Positions 52,516-60,342 of a DNA stretch of 60,397 bases are shown here, piece by piece. Below the pieces are notes generated by a model that worked only from the letters and a program-made list of their open reading frames with translations, was not told the DNA's origin and did no database searches. Source of the stretch: Acutalibacter sp. 1XD8-33 (GTDB lineage: Bacteria > Bacillota > Clostridia > Oscillospirales > Acutalibacteraceae); NCBI RefSeq assembly GCF_003612555.1, contig NZ_RAZF01000016.1, positions 1 to 60,397 of the forward strand, in the 5' to 3' direction. The position numbers and the translations under genes are program-made. Positions within the stretch are counted from its first letter, which is position 1. Every line of letters begins with the position of its first letter.

Positions 52516-53370
52516 ATGAAGAAACAGGATTTTAAGGTATTAAAGACCGCAGATTTATACCCGTTTCCCGATAACCCGTTTCATGTAGTGGAGGATGAAA
52601 TGTTATCAGAATTAGCAGAGAGTATCAAAGAGTTTGGAATCGTAACGCCGATAATCACACGCCCGAAAGAGGACGGGAACGGTTATGAAGTGATTGCAGG
52701 GCAGCGGCGTGTGCGCGCTTCGGAGCTTGCAGGGTTAAACACAATCCCCGCTTTTGTCCTGCCCTTAGACCGTGACCGAGCCATCATCACCCTTGTGGAC
52801 AGCAATTTGCAACGAGAAAATATCCTGCCGAGCGAGCGGGCGTTTGCCTACAAGATGAAATCCGAAGCCATGAAGCGGCAGGGTTTCCGCACAGACTTAA
52901 CCTCGTCACAAGTTGGGACGAGGTTGCGGACAGACGATAAGGTGGCACAGGGCTTCGGCGTTGGCAGGATGACCGTGCAGAGATTTATCCGATTGACGGA
53001 ACTGATACCGCCGATTTTGCAGATGGTGGACGAGGGGAAAATCGCCCTCACGCCTGCGGTGGAGCTGTCCTTTTTGAAGAAAGACGAGCAGGAAAATCTA
53101 CTCGCCACAATGGAGAGCGAAGAAGCAACGCCCTCACTCTCACAGGCACAGCGGATGAAAAGCCTTAGCCAGAGCGGGCGGCTTGACATGGATATGATAT
53201 TTTCCATTATGACCGAGGAAAAGGAAAACCAGAAAGAAACCTTGAAAATCAACACAAGCAGGCTGAAAAAATATTTTCCGAAGAACACAACGCCGAAGCA
53301 GATGGAGGACGCCATCATCAAACTGTTAGAGCGTGAATTGCAGAGGAAACGGAACAGGGACAGCCGCTAA
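52516..53370 (+). CDS. ParB/RepB/Spo0J-family protein
   Basis: This 284-residue protein starts at ATG 52516, nine bases after the Mob stop. It has a ParB N-terminal domain (about 8-115) with GQRRVRASELAG, then a helix-turn-helix (about 140-200) and a helical C-terminus. It resembles the element C ParB (23624) over the whole length, including PFHVV, NLQRE and PSERAFAYKM motifs, but has no ParA partner in element E. It may borrow a host ParA or have a different role. Confidence 0.85.
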   Translation: MKKQDFKVLKTADLYPFPDNPFHVVEDEMLSELAESIKEFGIVTPIITRPKEDGNGYEVIAGQRRVRASELAGLNTIPAFVLPLDRDRAIITLVDSNLQRENILPSERAFAYKMKSEAMKRQGFRTDLTSSQVGTRLRTDDKVAQGFGVGRMTVQRFIRLTELIPPILQMVDEGKIALTPAVELSFLKKDEQENLLATMESEEATPSLSQAQRMKSLSQSGRLDMDMIFSIMTEEKENQKETLKINTSRLKKYFPKNTTPKQMEDAIIKLLERELQRKRNRDSR

Positions 53371-53413
53371 TCTTCTTTTTTCGGGAGGTAAATACAGAAA
53401 GTTGAGGTAGAAA

Positions 53414-53644
53414 ATGAAAGAAATCCAGTACGAGATTGTAAAGAAAATCGCCGTATTGTCCATGAGCGACAGCGGCTACGCAAAGGAAATCAACTTGATT
53501 TCATGGAACGGGAACGAGCCGAAGTATGACATCCGCAGTTTTTCTCCCAACCATGAGAAGTGCGGAAAGGGAATCACGTTGACTGCCGATGAAGCGGCGG
53601 CTCTCCTTAAAGCATTGCAGGAAGAATTGAACAGCGGGGATTGA
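53414..53644 (+). CDS. YdbC/PC4-like small DNA-binding protein
   Basis: This 76-residue protein starts at ATG 53414. The pattern EIVKKIAVLSMSDSGYAKEI, a strand with NLISWNGNEPKYDIR and a short C-terminal helix match the YdbC family, relatives of the PC4 single-stranded-DNA-binding fold. In mobile elements these are thought to bind ssDNA during transfer or replication. It sits between the ParB gene and the serine recombinase. The RBS is weak (GTTGAGGTAG), but the sequence match is good. Confidence 0.75.
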   Translation: MKEIQYEIVKKIAVLSMSDSGYAKEINLISWNGNEPKYDIRSFSPNHEKCGKGITLTADEAAALLKALQEELNSGD

Positions 53645-53714
53645 TTGTGTCTGATTGGCAGGTGGGGACGTTTTCAGACGCTCCCCTGCCCTGTCTGGAA
53701 AGGAAGATTTGAAT

Positions 53715-53906
53715 ATGGGCGAGGATAAGACAACGAACAAAAAGAGAAAGCGTATCATGCCAAAAGCACAAGTGCAGGTAATTATCAGTCGGGAATATGT
53801 CGGTACACAGACCGTTGCCGAAGCGTTTATCCCGATTATCTCCGAAGATATACGGAGGGGGATTGGCAAAGATGACACCTTCGACAATGAGGATATATCC
53901 GCTTAG
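53715..53906 (+). CDS. Small hypothetical protein before the recombinase
   Basis: This 63-residue protein starts at ATG 53715 after GGAAAGGAAG. The N-terminal Lys/Arg-rich tail is followed by a beta-like segment QVIISREYVGTQTVAEAFIP and an acidic end. Small proteins of this layout precede serine recombinases in Tn4451-like elements and may affect direction, but this one matches no family I can name. It ends 54 bases before the recombinase start. Confidence 0.6.
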   Translation: MGEDKTTNKKRKRIMPKAQVQVIISREYVGTQTVAEAFIPIISEDIRRGIGKDDTFDNEDISA

Positions 53907-53960
53907 AATGTACGCAATGGAACATGAAATTAAGTAGAGCAAGGACGGAGGTTTAACAGT

Positions 53961-55823
53961 ATGGCAGGGATAAGAACGGGGAATCAGATTTATGAAGTCG
54001 GCATTTACTGCCGCTTGTCAAAGGACGATGGCACGGAAAACGAGAGTGCGAGCATTGCCACGCAGAAATCCATCCTCACGGATTATGTGAAAAAGCAGGG
54101 CTGGCATTTGGCAAAAACGTATGTGGACGACGGGTACTCTGGTACGAATTTCCAAAGACCGAGCTTCCAGAACATGATTAAGGACATTGAAAACGGACGG
54201 ATAAACTGCGTGATTACGAAAGATTTATCACGTTTAGGGAGGAACTACCTTGACTGCGGATTATATTTGGAAGTCTTTTTCCCAGAGCATAATGTGAGGT
54301 ATATAGCGGTCAATGACGGCGTGGATACCTTGAATAAATCGGCGATGGACATCACCCCATTCCGCAATATCCTAAACGAAATGTACTCTGCCGATGTGTC
54401 GGTTAAGATAAAATCGGCGTACCGAGCGAGATTCCAGCAGGGGAAATTTATGGGGACGTATGCACCCTATGGATATATCAAAGACCCTGCCGACCACAAC
54501 CATCTGCTGATTGACGATAAGGTGGCGCACGTTGTAAGGGAGATATTTGACCTTGCATTAGCGGGAAATGGACTTGGAAAAATACGCAAGCACATCAACA
54601 GCCAGCACGTTTTACGCCCTGCCGCTTATGCGGCGGAGCAGGGAGCAACAGGCTATGAGAGATACTTTGAGGACAACGAAGAAAACCGTTATATCTGGAG
54701 TGAGAACAGCTTGAGGAATATTTTAAGAAGCCCTATCTATGCAGGAAACCTTGCAGGCTACAAGCGGATTGCCGCCAATATGAAAAGCAAGAAAAGACCG
54801 TCCAAGCTGCCAGAAGAATGGGAAGTGATACCCGACACCCATGAGGGCATAGTCACACAAGAAGAATTTGATACTGTCCAACAGCTTATGACGAGCCGCA
54901 GACGGGAAAAGAATAAGGGTGACTTTGAGAATATTTTTTCAGGTGTTATCAAGTGTGCGGACTGCGGCTATGCTCTGCGGGCTATGAGCGCAAACAGGAG
55001 GAAACGCCCCGACATCATCGACTGCGTACAATATACCTGCAATAATTATGGCAGGTATGGCAACGTCATGTGTACCGCACATGCCATTGAAGCGAGGGAT
55101 TTATTCAATGCCGTGCTTGCCGACATCAACCGTTTTGCGGATATGGCGGTGAATGACGAGCGGGCGGTGAGGGCGATTGAAAAGCGGCTCACGGAAACAG
55201 ACCAGAGCAAGGCAAAGGCAATGGAGAAAGAACAAAAGAAGCTGAACAAACGCCTTGCGGAGCTTGACAGGCTGTTTTCCTCTCTCTATGAGGATAAGGT
55301 CATGGAGCGTATCACCGAGCGGAATTTTGAGATGATGTCGGGGAAATACCAGAAAGAACAGCTTGAAATCAAAGCGAGATTAAAAGAGGTAACGGAAACG
55401 CTCAACGAAAGCTATGAGAAGTCGCAGGGAATCCGTGACTTCCTCTCCCTTATCCGCAACTATCAAGGCTTAAAAGAACTGGACGCAACAGTGGTAAATG
55501 CACTGATAGACAAGATACTTGTTTCGGAGCGTGAGAAGTCAGCGGACGGAACGGTTAAGCAGGAAATCAAGATTTACTATAAATTCATCGGCTTTGTCGG
55601 TGAATTACATATCACACCCACAAAGCGGTGGACGGCGTTACCCGCTAAACACTGTACGGTGTGCGGCGTTGAATATGTCCCTGGCTCTGGCATATCGAAG
55701 TATTGCCCTGCTTGCGCCAAGAAGATACAGAGAGAGAAGTCAAACGAAAGCAAACGCAGGAGCAGGGAACAGAAAAGGATGGCATGTATTGAACTGTCCG
55801 CAAAAAATGACCGACTGACCTGA
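53961..55823 (+). CDS. tnpX: TnpX-like large serine recombinase of element E
   Basis: This 620-residue recombinase starts at ATG 53961 after GGACGGAGG. The catalytic domain (about 10-160) has S20 in YCRLS and RLGRN. A recombinase domain (about 175-300), a first zinc ribbon with CADC (about 335-380), a coiled coil (about 410-490) and a C-terminal extension with two further CxxC motifs (about 560-590) follow. It ends at the right end of element E: the GA core lies in its last codons, so the final Thr codon and the stop come from host DNA when integrated. Rejoined with the left end in a circle it would instead read Met and TAG. Confidence 0.93.
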   Translation: MAGIRTGNQIYEVGIYCRLSKDDGTENESASIATQKSILTDYVKKQGWHLAKTYVDDGYSGTNFQRPSFQNMIKDIENGRINCVITKDLSRLGRNYLDCGLYLEVFFPEHNVRYIAVNDGVDTLNKSAMDITPFRNILNEMYSADVSVKIKSAYRARFQQGKFMGTYAPYGYIKDPADHNHLLIDDKVAHVVREIFDLALAGNGLGKIRKHINSQHVLRPAAYAAEQGATGYERYFEDNEENRYIWSENSLRNILRSPIYAGNLAGYKRIAANMKSKKRPSKLPEEWEVIPDTHEGIVTQEEFDTVQQLMTSRRREKNKGDFENIFSGVIKCADCGYALRAMSANRRKRPDIIDCVQYTCNNYGRYGNVMCTAHAIEARDLFNAVLADINRFADMAVNDERAVRAIEKRLTETDQSKAKAMEKEQKKLNKRLAELDRLFSSLYEDKVMERITERNFEMMSGKYQKEQLEIKARLKEVTETLNESYEKSQGIRDFLSLIRNYQGLKELDATVVNALIDKILVSEREKSADGTVKQEIKIYYKFIGFVGELHITPTKRWTALPAKHCTVCGVEYVPGSGISKYCPACAKKIQREKSNESKRRSREQKRMACIELSAKNDRLT

Positions 55824-56743
55824 CCCAGCGCGAGGGCAGGATCAAAAGAAGGGGCAACAATAACCCGCTTGTCCACGTTTTCCGTTATGTAACTGAATCA
55901 ACTTTTGACAGCTACTTATTCCAAACCGTGGAGAAAAAACAGCAGTTTATCGGGCAGATCATGACCTCGAAATCCCCGGCCCGGTCCTGTGAGGACGTGG
56001 ACGAAGCGGCGCTTTCATATGCGGAAGTGAAAGCTCTCTGTGCAGGCGACCCGCGCATTAAGGAGCGTATGGAGCTGGACGTGGATGTGGCAAAATTGCA
56101 GATCATGAAGGCCAGCCACCATAGTCAGCAGTACGATTTAGAGGACAAGATAAGGCTTTACTTCCCCCAGGAGCAGCAGCGGTTAGAGTGGAGGATAGAG
56201 GGTCTCCAAAGAGATATGGCCGTTCTTGCGGAGCATCCTCTGCCTGTTGAGGGTTACATAGGGATAGATTTACTCGGGCAGCACTTTGACGAGCGTAAAA
56301 AAGCCGGTATCGTGCTGCTGAATGAATGTAAAACCGTCAAAACAAATACCATGACAAAGGTTGGTGAATATCGCGGGCTGGAGGTTCACGTTAAGAAACA
56401 AAATTTGCTCAGTGATGTGGAAATCCTTCTCAAGGGCTCGGTTGAGTATGCTTTTACCGCCAGTGATTCTGATATAGGGAATATTACCCACATTGACAAT
56501 ATCCTAAAACAACTGCCGGAGGAATTGGAAAAAGCAAAGGCCAGTTTGGATAACGTCAAACAGCAGATGGAGAGCGCCAAGGCCGAGGTTGGCAGGCCCT
56601 TCCCCCAGGAACAGGAGCTTAAGGATAAGCTGGCGCGGATCGTCGAGCTGGATATTGCTCTGAAAATGAAAGACGGTCCTTCGCAGGCAAACTCTCCGGA
56701 GCCGGTATCTGCCCGGGGACAAACTGAAGAGATAGGGATATAG
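55819..56743 (+). pseudogene. LtrC-like methylase/helicase, 3' part
   Basis: This is the in-frame continuation of the helicase split at 45549. It begins with the conserved helicase motif VI (QREGRIKRRGN) directly after the junction, then helicase C-terminal residues and a helical tail with coiled-coil stretches (about the last 200 residues). Without the 5' part there is no start codon or RBS. Together the halves encode a full-length protein, so this is recent and could be reversed by excision of element E. Confidence 0.9.
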
Positions 56744-56857
56744 CCTGGGAAGCATTTTGTCAAGGGAACATGATACTTTTGGCAGGCTTTTCCTTTCACA
56801 CCATCCGGAAAAGCCTGAAAACAAGCCGGATTCCTGGCTTTGAAAAAAACCGAAAGA

Positions 56858-56890
56858 TGTGACCCCAATGAGACTTTTTCCTGTTATAAT
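56858..56890 (+). promoter_or_regulatory. Promoter of the DUF3848/3849 gene (shared module)
   Basis: TGTGAC (56858-56863), AGACTTTTTCC (56871-56881) and TATAAT (56885-56890) repeat the arrangement found at 1179 and 3126 in element A. The distance from TGAC to AGAC is 11 bases in all three. The block is identical in the 1179 and 56858 copies. Confidence 0.55.
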
Positions 56891-56971
56891 ATGTATTGTA
56901 AAAGAGTGTGGAGAGCGGGACTGAAAACGGTTCCGTTTTTTCATGCTCACTTTTTTGATTGGAGTGATGCC

Positions 56972-57721
56972 ATGGAAGAACAGCTCAACAATCGTTTATA
57001 CGCAAAAATGAAAGCGGAGCAGGACGAGTATCAGGCCCAGCTGCTGGCTATGCCGCCGGAGGAGATACTGGAACATTCTTGGGAATACACAGCCAGGGAG
57101 GACATTCTTGAGGCGGCAGGCAGTGGAGCGCTGCCGGAAGAGCAGGCCGGAGCGCTGCTGAAATCCCCTTGCCCCCTGGCCGATGTGGTGAAAGAATACC
57201 GCGGCCAGGATGTAGACAATGGGCATATCTATGGAGCTCTGGAGGATGCCGCAAAACTGCATATGGAGCCGCCCATCTACCGGCAGACCGCTCAGTATGC
57301 CATGGAGCATGGCGAAAGGGACGCATACTTTGCCTCCCGGAAAGCCTATGCGGATTGCAGGAGAGCAATAGAGGATTCTATCAGCAGCCATTTTGACGGT
57401 ATGCACTTGGACAAGGAATGTCTTACAGAGGTCATGGAGAAGTACGGTTCAGAGCGCGTAAGTGGTGTGCTGGCCTGCACCATTCAGCATAAGGAATGGG
57501 ACGCACGGTTTTCACGGAGCAATCGGGAATGGGCGATGAAAGCCGATACCTCTCACATGGGAAAAGAGCCGTACCAGTTCTTGTGCGAGAGCCATCCGGC
57601 GATACTGGATGGCTTTGTTTCTATGTTCCGCAGGGAGGTTTTGGAGCAGAAACGAGATGAAAAAGCCACCGCTCCTGCACAGCACAAGCCCCAAGAAAGG
57701 AGTGATGATTTTGAACTATGA
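56972..57721 (+). CDS. DUF3848/DUF3849-domain ICE protein
   Basis: This 249-residue protein starts at ATG 56972 after TTGGAGTG. Residues 1-75 match the DUF3848 pattern (LNNRLYAKMKAEQDEYQ, YTAREDIL and the ALLKSPCPLADVV motif). Residues 80-235 match DUF3849 (HIYGALEDAAKLH, then AYADCRRAIE). Proteins with these domains stand after the helicase in Tn1549-type ICEs. Their biochemical function is unknown. An in-frame ATG at 56840 lacks an RBS and overlaps the promoter module. A terminator follows the gene. Confidence 0.8.
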   Translation: MEEQLNNRLYAKMKAEQDEYQAQLLAMPPEEILEHSWEYTAREDILEAAGSGALPEEQAGALLKSPCPLADVVKEYRGQDVDNGHIYGALEDAAKLHMEPPIYRQTAQYAMEHGERDAYFASRKAYADCRRAIEDSISSHFDGMHLDKECLTEVMEKYGSERVSGVLACTIQHKEWDARFSRSNREWAMKADTSHMGKEPYQFLCESHPAILDGFVSMFRREVLEQKRDEKATAPAQHKPQERSDDFEL

Positions 57722-57739
57722 CAACAATTCTGCCGCCAG

Positions 57740-57763
57740 AGGCCCCCCTGGGGGCTTTTTTCT
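57740..57763 (+). terminator. Terminator after the DUF3848/3849 gene
   Basis: GCCCC and GGGGC arms around a short loop are followed by a run of six T and CTTTC. It separates the helicase operon from the mobilisation genes. Confidence 0.65.
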
Positions 57764-57785
57764 TTCAATTATCATAATGACTTTT

Positions 57786-57819
57786 GCAAAACATGCGTTT
57801 TGCTCATCCCTATTATAAT
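57786..57819 (+). promoter_or_regulatory. Operator/promoter of the mobilisation genes
   Basis: The palindrome GCAAAACatgcGTTTTGC (57786-57803) is followed ten bases later by TATAAT (57814-57819). It matches the right-hand module of the element A operator region (924-959), including TCA(A/T)CCCTA between palindrome and -10. The same type of repressor could bind both. Confidence 0.55.
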
Positions 57820-57830
57820 ACGGAATCGAG

Positions 57831-58112
57831 GTGAAAGCTATCGCAAAAAAAGAAAATTTGGTGACGCTGACCATTGCTTTCCCGGACGATAAACGGGAGG
57901 CTTTGGAGCATTTTTTGGACGAAACCGGCGGCAAAATTGAGGACTGCCTAGCTGAATCCATGGAGGATTGGTATAGGAAAACCGTGCCGGTCGGGGTCCG
58001 GAAGTACCTGGACGCCAAGTGGGAAAAGGAGTGCGGAGCACCGCCGGAGCCTCTTAAAGCTCCTGCCCCGGAGCCGGAGGGAAGCACGGACGCCCCCTCT
58101 TGGGAGGGCTGA
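57831..58112 (+). CDS. DUF6103-type ICE protein
   Basis: This small protein of about 90 residues opens with a beta-strand segment (LVTLTIAFPDDKREALEHFL), has a conserved segment with the TVPVGVRKYLD motif and ends in a Pro-rich tail. This matches the DUF6103 family found before mobC in Tn1549-like ICEs. The frame can start at GTG 57831, but this lies inside GAGGTGA (57829-57835). At the expected spacing, the codon is ATC 57840 (followed by GCA AAA). Homologues, as I recall them, begin Met-Ala-Lys there, so the start is either GTG 57831 or an unusual ATC. Confidence 0.7.
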   Translation: MKAIAKKENLVTLTIAFPDDKREALEHFLDETGGKIEDCLAESMEDWYRKTVPVGVRKYLDAKWEKECGAPPEPLKAPAPEPEGSTDAPSWEG

Positions 58113-58180
58113 CGGGGAGCAAAAGTGGAGCCGCAGGCTCCACCCGTAGAGGGAACGGCCGCAGGGCGTTCCCGGTACTA

Positions 58181-58260
58181 GCCAGCATCGCATTTGTCGG
58201 ACAAAGCGTCAGACATTCTGTCTGACACTCTGCCCGCAAATGCCCGCTGACGCGGCTGGC
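58181..58260 (+). other. Candidate origin of transfer (oriT)
   Basis: Nested stems share one axis: GCCAGC (58181-58186) with GCTGGC (58255-58260), GCATTTG (58190-58196) with CAAATGC (58237-58243), and an inner hairpin GTCAGACA-TTC-TGTCTGAC (58208-58226). The region is non-coding, lies between DUF6103 and mobC and is the usual place of oriT in this ICE type. Further hairpins precede it at 58125-58170. The nick site cannot be fixed from sequence. Confidence 0.55.
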
Positions 58261-58320
58261 CAGGGGTTGCGCCCCTAGTACCCCCTTTTTTAATGCCCCG
58301 GCGGTTTTGGAAAGGAGCTG

Positions 58321-58680
58321 TTGCACATCGCAAGTACAAACCGGACGCAGAGAATCACTCTGCGGTTAAGTGAGGTGGAGAGCAGAAGAATTACCAGGAG
58401 GGCTAAGTCATGCGGACTGAGCAAGTCGGCTTACGTCCGGCAGCTCATTGTTGGGTACGAGCCGAGGGAATCCCCGCCCGCCGATTACTTCCACATGACG
58501 TTGGAGCTGAAACAGATCGGCAATAATCTGAATCAGCTTGCTTTTGTGGCGAACGCCACCGGCCTTATAGATGAGGCGGCGTACTATGAGCAGGTGGTCC
58601 GCCTGCGTGACAGCCTGCGGCGGATCGAGAGAGCCGTGCTGGGTACAGCAGATGGCGCAGACGAAGATATGGAAGATTGA
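58321..58680 (+). CDS. mobC: MobC-like relaxosome accessory protein
   Basis: This 119-residue protein starts at TTG 58321, four bases after AAAGGAG. Its N-terminal part (RITLRLSEVESRRITRRAKS) matches ribbon-helix-helix MobC proteins, which bind oriT. The middle part has ELKQIGNNLNQLAFVAN, the family hallmark, and a helical end follows. An in-frame ATC at 58327, followed by GCA, stands where homologues have Met-Ala, so the true start is uncertain by two codons. The gene overlaps the relaxase gene by 29 bases. Confidence 0.85.
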   Translation: MHIASTNRTQRITLRLSEVESRRITRRAKSCGLSKSAYVRQLIVGYEPRESPPADYFHMTLELKQIGNNLNQLAFVANATGLIDEAAYYEQVVRLRDSLRRIERAVLGTADGADEDMED

Positions 58681-59992
58681 CCATCACCTGGGCCGGTGCA
58701 TCCGATACATCATGAACCCGGTGAAAACCCTGGAAGGCAAGCTGGTGACTGGCGTGAATCTGTTTATTCCTCCTAACGACTGGCAGGCTCCCACCAATCA
58801 GATGATCAGTACCAAGCTGCGTTTTGGAAAACAGGGCGGCAGGCTAGCCTACCACTTGGACCAGAGCTTTAAGCCGGGGGAGGTCACGCCGGACGTGGCC
58901 CACCAGATCGGCGTGGAGCTGGCAAAGGAACTGTTTGGGGATAAGTATGAGGTAGTGGTCGCCACCCACACAGATAAGGATCATATCCACTCGCACATTA
59001 TCCTCAACTCGGTTTCCTTTGTGGACGGGCGCAAGTTCCACCAGCCCAACGCCATGTATTATGACCGTATCCGCAAAGTGTCCGACCGGCTTTGTGAGAA
59101 GTACGGCCTTTCTATTATAAAGGAGGCAAAGTCACACAAGTATGAGAGCTATCCCGCCCAGCACCACCAGGAGCCGCAGCCCTCCCCCACGGTCCACTCC
59201 CTCATGTATGAGGATATGGACCGGGCGGTTGAGACCGCAAAAGACCTGGACGATTTCTATCGCGTTCTGGCACAGATGGGCTACCGGGTCAAGCGGGAGG
59301 GTAAATACCCGGCGATCTCCCCGGAAGGTCACGGCTTTTCCCGGCTGTACAAATTCAAGGACGGATATACCGAGGAGGATATCCGCCAGCGCATAGCTGA
59401 GAAGAACCACAGTCCCCACCGTCAGAAACCCAGGCCGGTCTATGGAGCGTGGAAGAACCCAGCGGAACAGCAGGCGTACAAAAAGCGCTATACCGGCTAT
59501 TACGCCCGGAGATATGACCGCCGTGGGTTGAACGCCACCTACTTACATTACCGTTATATGCTGGTGAGCATCCGGCGGCAGAGTTATCCGCGCTATCCCA
59601 CTATCGAGCAGCGCAAGGCCCTGGCCAAGCTGGAAAAGTATTCCCAGGAGGCGCGGCTGCTGGTACGCAACAAAATTCAGACCGGAAAGGAGTTGAGCGC
59701 CTATCAGGTTTCGCTAGGTGAAAGAATCCATGAACTGCACAAAGAGAGGTGGTATCTGAAACGGGATTTGCAGAAGAACCCCACTTGGGAGGAAAGGCAG
59801 GTGATAGAGCAGAAAATCTCAGGTATTAACCAGCGGCTGAAACCGCTCTACCGGGAGCGGAGTCTTTGCAAGGATATAGAGGAGCGCTGCGGCTCCATAA
59901 CGGCAGCGGTAAACCGTGAGAAAGAATCAGCCATGGGTGACATGGCAAGGGAGCGAGGTGATGAATTATGGACAACACAACAGAGGCAGTAG
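58652..59992 (+). CDS. MOB-P-type relaxase
   Basis: This 446-residue relaxase starts at ATG 58652, inside mobC. The metal-binding motif THTDKDHIHSHIILN lies at residues 105-119 with H106, D108, H111, H113 and H115, and a candidate nucleophile is Y19 in CIRYIMNP. The rest (about 190-446) is basic and helical. Longer upstream starts (58571) lack an RBS and read into mobC. This enzyme nicks oriT to start conjugation of element C. It is translationally coupled to mobC and to the next gene, whose ATG overlaps its 3' end. Confidence 0.9.
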   Translation: MAQTKIWKIDHHLGRCIRYIMNPVKTLEGKLVTGVNLFIPPNDWQAPTNQMISTKLRFGKQGGRLAYHLDQSFKPGEVTPDVAHQIGVELAKELFGDKYEVVVATHTDKDHIHSHIILNSVSFVDGRKFHQPNAMYYDRIRKVSDRLCEKYGLSIIKEAKSHKYESYPAQHHQEPQPSPTVHSLMYEDMDRAVETAKDLDDFYRVLAQMGYRVKREGKYPAISPEGHGFSRLYKFKDGYTEEDIRQRIAEKNHSPHRQKPRPVYGAWKNPAEQQAYKKRYTGYYARRYDRRGLNATYLHYRYMLVSIRRQSYPRYPTIEQRKALAKLEKYSQEARLLVRNKIQTGKELSAYQVSLGERIHELHKERWYLKRDLQKNPTWEERQVIEQKISGINQRLKPLYRERSLCKDIEERCGSITAAVNREKESAMGDMARERGDELWTTQQRQ

Positions 59993-60282
59993 ACACCGTG
60001 TTCCGGGTGACATACAAGGGCATTGCCTATGTGTTCCGAATTATCGAGGAGGCGGCGCGCGCCGGGGAGCGGAACAACGCCCGGCTTGCCGGGGTCATGG
60101 CTGGGATGAACCAGCAGGACTACAGTACCCGCAGCGCCATGGAGATGGAGCGGATGATTCAGCAGGGCAAGGGTTTCTGCCAGTTTGACCTTATGGAAAG
60201 GGATTACAGGACTTTTGCGGAGGCCGCGAGAAACGCGGGTGTGCGGTTTTCCTGTGTGAGCCTGGTGTCAACGCCAATTTGA
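59968..60282 (+). CDS. PcfB/DUF3801-like conjugation protein, possibly truncated
   Basis: This 104-residue protein starts at ATG 59968 (GAGGTGA upstream) overlapping the relaxase stop. Helical residues 15-40 and the segment MIQQGKGFCQFDLMERDYRT, then FAEAARNAGVRF, resemble DUF3801/PcfB proteins that couple relaxase and transfer channel. The family usually continues longer. Here the frame stops after VSLVSTPI, followed by non-coding sequence, so the gene may be cut by an insertion or be a short variant. Confidence 0.6.
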   Translation: MDNTTEAVDTVFRVTYKGIAYVFRIIEEAARAGERNNARLAGVMAGMNQQDYSTRSAMEMERMIQQGKGFCQFDLMERDYRTFAEAARNAGVRFSCVSLVSTPI

Positions 60283-60295
60283 AATTGTAAGAAAA

Positions 60296-60342
60296 CGCCG
60301 AAGAAATTTTGTAGTTTTTCGGCGGGGGGGGGGGTAACAAAA
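60296..60342 (-). terminator. Hairpin and G-tract at the right edge
   Basis: CGCCGAA (60296-60302) pairs with TTCGGCG (60318-60324). On the minus strand it is followed by TTTTC, so it would end a leftward gene. A run of ten or more G follows on the plus strand (about 60324-60334), which is unusual and prone to sequence error. Confidence 0.45.

Larger units (their letters stand above)
45550..55818. mobile_element. Element E: Tn4451-like mobilizable transposon with a tet gene
   Basis: Helicase coding sequence stops after the GA at 45548-45549 and resumes after the GA at 55817-55818, so the insert is 10269 bases with a single shared GA core, the pattern known for TnpX/TndX-type recombinases. 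Removing it restores the helicase frame (8930 + 925 bases = 3285 codons). Contents: TnpV, a tet leader and gene, a Cys-rich protein, two sigma-like proteins, an AAA ATPase, a Mob relaxase, a ParB, a YdbC-like protein and a serine recombinase at the right end. Confidence 0.9.
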
